Below are positions 58,376-64,000 of a DNA stretch of 64,000 nt, one piece after another. The DNA comes from Arctopsyche grandis (Eukaryota > Arthropoda > Insecta > Trichoptera > Hydropsychidae). The notes below the pieces were generated by a model. It worked only from the letters and a program-made list of their open reading frames with translations. It searched no databases and had not been told where the DNA came from. The DNA is taken from positions 1,918,001-1,982,000 of the forward strand of contig NC_135360.1 in assembly GCF_051622035.1 (NCBI RefSeq). Reading direction: 5' to 3'. Position numbers and translations under genes: made by a program. The first letter of the stretch is position 1. Every line of letters starts with the position of its first letter.

Positions 58376-58652
58376 TACCAGGTAAACCCCAATGCGCCAT
58401 CCTAGCCAATTACAAACACTGCAGCATTTTTTATTACATAAATCGCTGAATTTTGAGATGCTGAAGAACAAGAAACTAACTATTAATTAATTCATGGATT
58501 AATCCATAGAGACATATATGGATTTAGACTTATAATATTTTTTTACATACTGTGCCGAAATCAAATTCAGATATTGATGACAACGATCGATTTGACCAGC
58601 AGCATTAAAGATTAGCACGGGATCGAACCCGATAACCTATCAGTACTTACTA
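58376..58652 (-). mobile_element. tRNA-derived SINE, partial
   Basis: Starts inside the 3' hairpin (CCAGGTAAACCCCAATGCGC), continues through ACAAACACTGCAGCATTTTT and 'gaccagcagcattaaagattagcacgggatcgaaccc', and stops in the head. Confidence 0.7.
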
Positions 58653-59619
58653 CAGGATAGTTTGATGAAGATATGTACATATTTTCAATGACATACAATG
58701 GTATAACAATAGAACCGTTCCATAAAAGTATTTTAATAGAATGTTTAAAGTTGAAAACGTTTTCTCGCGATTTTCCTTTTCATTATCTGCAAGTATTTCG
58801 GCAATGGAAATTTATTTGAGGAAAAATCTTATATCAAAATTAAGTGGGGACAGTTTTCCCTAATGGTTGGTCCCATTTATGTGTTTGTCCCATTAATAGA
58901 ATAAATACTCGACTGTCTGTTATACTCGATAAACCGTTTTGTATTAATGCGCACATTTCCCAGATATGAGTGTCCTCACACGTACTGTAATGTAAAATAT
59001 AAAGCAAAATATTATAGGGAAACTTTTCTAGCAAAATTCTTTTTCGAACATGCATCTCGAATCTAGTTTGATGAAAAATATACAATGCGATGTTTTCATA
59101 ATGTGGAATGAACGTGTGAATGTTATTTATATAAGGAATAAATTTCGTCTCGAGAAGATATTTCTTACATGACATCGCTTCGTATTTTCCGAAAATAGTA
59201 AATGGAAGAAAAGGAAAATATTATGTGGTCTCCAAGTCATTGGAAAACTCAAACAAAACATATTTTCGTATGCATGGTCAAAATAGACATGTGCTGATTC
59301 TAAGTTAATACATAAATAAATAGGGTTAAATAATTAAATGTGAACGGTTTAGGACTTTTTATATACATATGTGCATATACATATATGTACATATGTGTAT
59401 AAAAGAAAACGTTATAAAACAAACCCACCCAGCCATAAATTTTATGACCGCATATTGCCATGCCATATAGACTCGTACATTTGAAAAGTGTTGCGACTTT
59501 GAATTGAATTTATATAAATTCATTCTCTTATACATATATGTATTTGTATGTACATATGTAGAAATTATATTTTAAATTCGGGGCTGTGTTTTTTTTTAAC
59601 TAATCCAAGGAGTCCAGAT
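58653..59619. other. Gene-free stretch
   Basis: A 111-codon minus-strand open frame (58840-59175) shows no motif or splice context. No other feature was seen. Confidence 0.45.
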
Positions 59620-60414
59620 TAGGGCTTCCAAGCCGGGTTAAACCGAAACGGAAAAACCGGCTTTTTGACAATTTTTCGAAAACCGGATGTTTTGGCTCGA
59701 TCGACCGGTTTTTTAAGGTTTTCTTTAATAAGCGTTTTTTTCCTCAAAACTAACAATTATGAATTTCAAATTTCTATGAAAGATATAAAAAAAAGTATAT
59801 ATCCAAACTTCCTTCTGGAATAGGCGTATATTTCTTTGAGCAACAATAAAGGTACAGCACTTAGCGGTGGCTTTTAGATTTATTAATGAACGAAGACCAG
59901 GTCACAAACCAATAAAATACTATTGGAATTTATTTTCTATATCCTACACAAGGCCTTTCAGAATTTCGGGAAAATGGGTTTTCTATAAAATGTAATTATT
60001 ACGCGTTCAGGTATAAAAGTATAGAAAACGTTATCGTTAAACGAAAACTTTCTTATGGTATTTTCGTATATTTATTTGAACGACAAAAAAGGTTTTCGAA
60101 CACAAATTCATCTCGGCAGTGTTCTTATTCACAATTCCACGATCACAGTTTTTCTACCAGGTAAAACATTTTTTTTTTTTTGTAATATTTGTAATAATAA
60201 TATGTAATAATGATCTTATGGAAGTTCATAATGTTCATAACTCAATTTAATTTATAAGAAATTCCTTTTTGCATAATATAATATGTATATTTACAATTTT
60301 TTTTATATAAAAATCTTAATTTTCTGAAACCGGTAAAAGCCGGTCAACCGGCTTTTTACATGTAAAAAAACCGAAAACCGGCTTTTTCTTTTGGGCGGTT
60401 TTTTGGAACCCCTA
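59620..60414. mobile_element. TAGGGGTTCCAA-family TIR element, copy 2
   Basis: Left TAGGGCTTCCAAGCCGGGTT and right end TTTTTTGGAACCCCTA are inverted and match 31839-32725, with the same CCGGTTTTT-rich subterminal parts. CCAAGGA occurs on both sides but the left copy is nine bases away from the end, so the duplication is unclear. Confidence 0.65.
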
Positions 60415-60979
60415 CCAAGGAATAATACCCACTTTGTATTAAAAATGTTCTTATATTATTGGGGATATACATAGATACATAAAGTATTAAAATTTTATTC
60501 GAATTTATTCAATGACCCTAAAATGAACTGTGCTAGATTTTAACACAGACACATGATTTCAACTTTTTGAATTTATGGCTCGAGTAAATTGAAACGAACG
60601 AGTATAATATAATATAAGCAGAAAAGAAAAAGCAATAACCGGTAGTTGTAAAGGTAGCAGTTAGCATTAGCAGAACTCTGTTGAAACTATAATAGTACTT
60701 AAATACATGAAAAGTAAATTAGCTACACTAAACTCCCCTTACTGTGATTTATTTTTGTTCATTTTATGAATGGTTTTAATGTACGAACTTTAAATTTGTT
60801 TCGGGGAGGTGTTAAAAACTTCTCAATTTATATTCATGTTTCAACACATATTTTACATAAGAAAAATATTAACAATGCTCTACGTTTATCAAATATAAAT
60901 TTTAGTACGATTTCATTCATCCATTTTTGTTCAAATTTTATATTAATTTATATCATTATCAATATTTTGTCTTAGATAA
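60415..60979. other. No feature seen
   Basis: AT-rich DNA; nothing recognised. Confidence 0.5.
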
Positions 60980-61490
60980 CACTGTTCGACAAATGACGAC
61001 TTTTTTTTAGTCCAGAGACGAGATATGACTTTTCTTAGAGATCTAAGCCCAGTAAACACGAATATGGTAATAAAAAGTGTTGATTGACTCGAGATTCGGA
61101 GATATATGTGTTTTTTAAATCGCGCGATTTTTCTATATCTTGGTGTTGTTCAGTCGATGTCTCAAAATCTGTCAATTTTCTGTTCAAAATGAATATTGGA
61201 ATCTATAGTCGGGTATTTTATCTTTCATTTGTAGTACTTTTCAGCTTTCAAATCTCTCTATATAGTCGTCCAGTCCTAATCAAAAGTCAAAAGTACGATT
61301 TTTTCCCACTGTTAATACTATCTTATATTGAGTATTTTCTATTGAAACATGTTTATTGAGATGGGGCCACACTATTTTTTTTCGTTTCAAAGGTTTAATT
61401 GGAAGCGTGCTAAATTGAAATCGGTAAAATTGCGAGCTAAAAACTCGTACTATTATGTACTCGTATTTACACGAATCTGAATTGAATTAA
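60980..61490 (+). mobile_element. CACTGTTCGACA-family MITE, copy F (3'-truncated)
   Basis: It starts CACTGTTCGACAAATGACGA after TAA (60977-60979) and is colinear with the family to CACGAATCTGAATTGAATTA, where it ends abruptly at a SINE tail. Confidence 0.8.
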
Positions 61491-61891
61491 TAACTGTTTT
61501 ATTTTATTTTACATAACCCAATCCTAGACAATTGATTATATACATTGCAGCATTTTGATAACATAAATTGCTGTTTTCGAAAGGCTGAAGACCATGAAAT
61601 TAACAATTAATTGATTAATGAAATAATCCATAGAGACATAAATCAAATTCAGATATTTGTGACAGCGGGTAGGATGAGTTTTGTCAATTTGAAGAACCGT
61701 TTCAACAATGAAAATCAGATAAATTTGGTCTCTGATAAGAAAATAAATAATAAATAACTCTGATAAGAAACGGTCGACTTGCAGTCACAATTATCCAAGT
61801 CTGACCAGCAGCATTGAAAATTAGCGTGGGATCGAACCGGGTAACCTCTGGGTTCTACGCATAAACGCAACCACCGAGCCATTCTGCTGGC
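61491..61891 (-). mobile_element. tRNA-derived SINE
   Basis: Minus strand: head GCCAGCAGAATGGCTCGGTG, GTTGCGTTTATGCG, B box GGTTCGATCCC, and body CTGCTGGTCAGACTTGG. Part of the 3' hairpin is lost; TTTTATTTTATTTTA forms the tail side at 61497-61513. Confidence 0.75.
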
Positions 61892-62720
61892 GTGTACATA
61901 TAATATGTACATTGGAGTTTATCTGGAAACCGATAGTCGTTAATTAAAGCGGTGAAAAATGTAGCACCATTAGATAAATCGGAAGCACATTAGTTTGGTT
62001 GTTCGGTCGTTGTTTGGTTGTGATTTACGGACGGTTTTAATATGATAGGTATTAAGTTGCAAATGAACAGATTTACGTATGCTGTGCAAAGATGGAAACA
62101 AATAAATTAGCTCACGGGGTGGGGATAAATCCGCTCAAAGGTTTCCCTAATTTATGAGCTTAATCGAATCGTTAGTCTCAAACAAATCAAATTACTCTGT
62201 TCGCCACGATCAACAAGTTGCCATAAAATTCGGTCATTCTCCGACAAAACGACCGCAAACTCAATCAATATTATAATCCATGCTATTTTAACTTGTACAC
62301 ATGTGTACCATATTTACAGCATATTGCAAAATATATCGCTATTCCCCCATGAATTTTGTATGCAATCTTGAAATTGGATGGAAATTCTCCGTATGCTTGA
62401 ATTGTTGCATTTTTCGTTTACATACAAACTCGCTTTGAACTTTAAAAACAGCATACCTACGCTTCTTCAACTCTCATATATGTACATACATACATACGCA
62501 TACACATGTTTGTGAAATGTTTTGCAATAAAAATTCACAATATGTACATTCGATAAAAGCATTCAAAATTTTTAAATAATTTATCTCGCCTTCCTCTCGT
62601 CTCACATAGTGTGTTTGGGAAAAAACAGAATTTCAGACAAACACTTCGTAAATGGTTTTTATTTATTTAAAAATACATGGGGAAGGTGACAAAGCCGATA
62701 GACCAACGGGGTTTGACTTA
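61892..62720. other. No feature seen
   Basis: No recognisable gene or element. Confidence 0.5.
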
Positions 62721-63415
62721 TCTAGTATATAATTTCGAAAGAGATTTTGTAAGGTTTGTTGGGAGCATCAAAGTTTCTATGACGACGATATTGATTCCGC
62801 TTTCGATTTCGATTCCGTATCCGGATTACTTTGTCAGTTGCGTTTCCGGATTATTTTATTATTTCCGGATCCTGATGCCTTTTTCAATTCCGGATCCTGC
62901 TTGCTCTTTCAGTTCCGGATCCCGATTACTGTTTCAGTTCCGGATCCCAATTACTGTTTCAGTTCCGGATCCCAATTACTGTTTCAGTTCTGGATGTCGA
63001 TAACTGTTTCAGTTCCGGATCCGGATGACTTTTTCAATTCCGGGTCCCGCTTACTGTTTCAGTTCCGGATCCCGATAAATGTTTCAGTTCCGGATCCCAA
63101 TTACTGTTTCGGTTCTGGATCTCGATTATTGTTTATGTTCCAGATCCCAATAACTTTTTCAGTTCCAGTTCCGGATGTCTTTTTCAATTCTGGGTCTCGC
63201 TTACTGTTTCAATTCCGGATCCCAATTACTGTTTCAATTCAGGATCCGATTACTGTTTCAGTTCCCGATCCTGTTAACTGTTACAGTACCGGATCCGGAT
63301 GCCTTTTTCCATTCCGGATTACTATTTCAGTTCCGGTTCCGAATTCCTATTCCAGTTCCGGATCAGAATTCCTTTTTCAGTTCCGGATCCTTTTTTAATT
63401 CCTTTTTTATATACC
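62721..63415 (+). mobile_element. CCCGGCTTCGCTCGG-family Helitron, 5' end with expanded minisatellite
   Basis: It starts TCTAGTATATAATTTCGAAA after host A, then GAGATTTTGTAAGG and CTATGACGACGATATTGATT. It then runs into a long 25-bp minisatellite. The 3' part with the CCGAGCGAAGCCGGG hairpin is missing. Confidence 0.65.
62787..63400. repeat. 25-bp minisatellite (CCGGATCCCAATTACTGTTT-type)
   Basis: About two dozen diverged copies of a 25-bp unit, for example CGGATCCCAATTACTGTTTC plus AGTTC. Because 25 is not a multiple of three and the unit lacks stops on the plus strand, all three frames stay open and give overlapping ORFs with a 25-residue period. These are not genes. Confidence 0.92.
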
Positions 63416-63439
63416 TATACAAAAAACAATTCATTGATT

Positions 63440-63650
63440 GTGTGGGTCCCCCCTAATAGAATAGATATTGAAAAGGAAGAATTACAAAAATCCTTTCAGT
63501 TTAAGAAAAACATCTAGCTTGTTTTTAAAAATAGTAAGCTTTTCAGAACTTATTAAATTATTGGTAAGATTATTCTAAGCTGTAACCATTTTGTGAAAAG
63601 AAGGAATCTCTGAGTCTGTGAGTGTGACCTCAAAGATAAGTGTTTTGTTG
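63440..63650 (-). mobile_element. LINE reverse-transcriptase C-terminal fragment
   Basis: Minus-strand translation reads LIFEVTLTDSEIPSFHKMVT, an in-frame stop, NNLTNNLISSEKLTIFKNKL and DVFLKLKGFL. The W-N-x-L / TIFKNKL-type ending is typical of LINE reverse transcriptases. Short and degenerate. Confidence 0.5.
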
Positions 63651-64000
63651 AACGTATCGAGTTTGGACATAGGACATTTGGACATTTTGTTCAATTAATT
63701 TACATATACCCAATCATTTTTTCTTATTATATAGGCTTTTAGTCAGCATAATATTTGCACAGTTGGTCTCTTCAGCCAGTGCTCTGTAACCAATGTCCCA
63801 CGGGGCAATTTTTCCAAGAGAAGAAAAAAATCACAAGTTTTATCTGAAAGTTAAATATACACCGTAATAAAAAAATTTCCTGCAGCTCTTTTTGATTTTG
63901 ATAATCTATTTTGATTATCAAAAATACTACTAACGCTCTTTCTTAAGAAATGAGTTCAGTTTCATCTGCGAATTATTTTGTGTACATTGCATATTATTTT
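63651..64000. other. No feature seen
   Basis: AT-rich window end, nothing recognised. Confidence 0.5.

Noticed and set aside
58840..59175. 111-codon minus-strand ORF
   Set aside because: It has no recognisable motif, no codon bias, no splice context and is near chance length for AT-rich DNA.
62677..63517. Four overlapping ORFs with Phe/Pro/Ser-rich 25-residue repeats
   Set aside because: They are translations of a 25-bp minisatellite that lacks stop codons in three frames.
49123..64000. Search for exons encoding TM5-TM7 of the receptor
   Set aside because: No open segment with the expected TM5-TM7 motifs was recognised; the exons are probably beyond the window.

Overview
The window is AT-rich animal nuclear DNA, almost certainly from an insect. 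The evidence is an intron-split clip/trypsin-type serine protease, a neuropeptide receptor exon of the RYamide-receptor type, TTAGG-like tracts, long runs of TACATATGTA-type simple sequence and a very dense population of small transposons. I cannot fix the order or species from the sequence alone.

Two host genes are supported. From 2198 to 5537 (+) lie the last four exons of a secreted trypsin-like serine protease. Frames and splice sites fit exactly and the catalytic Asp and Ser are present; the exon with the catalytic His is not in the window. At 48524-49122 (+) lies the first coding exon of a class A neuropeptide GPCR, best matching the RYamide receptor. It covers the N-terminus to ECL2 and ends at a GTAAGT donor; TM5-TM7 must lie beyond 64000.

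The rest is mostly mobile DNA. (1) LINEs: a 5'-truncated copy with nearly intact reverse transcriptase (14286-16094) and several 3' fragments (25758-26640, 36484-36805, 37741-37810, 51611-52165, 54595-54675, 56578-57030, 63440-63650). (2) A tRNA-headed SINE family, about ten copies, with a common body and a 3' CCAGGAAGGC/GCCTTCCTGG hairpin. (3) Helitron-like elements of at least three families sharing a 3' hairpin + CTAG^T terminus and a 5' TCTA(T/C)ATATATAAAA-type start. One family carries an expanded 25-bp minisatellite. (4) TIR elements: a CACTGTTCGACA family with TTA/TAA target duplications, several hAT-like families with 8-bp duplications, a TTAA-flanked piggyBac-like family, and an internally deleted Tigger/pogo element. 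(5) Two solo LTRs with 4-bp duplications (7284-7774 and 57975-58359). (6) An unclassified repeat built of diverged ~145-bp modules, each carrying an ACTTCCGGT-like box.

Nesting is common and gives relative ages: Tigger inside a piggyBac-like MITE, a LINE inside another copy of that MITE, the CACTG MITE inside the TIR of a hAT MITE, a 49-bp mini-element inside its larger hAT relative, and a solo LTR inside a Helitron. The two host genes show no functional link. Element classes were assigned by eye from termini, target duplications and remnants of coding sequence; no database search was possible.
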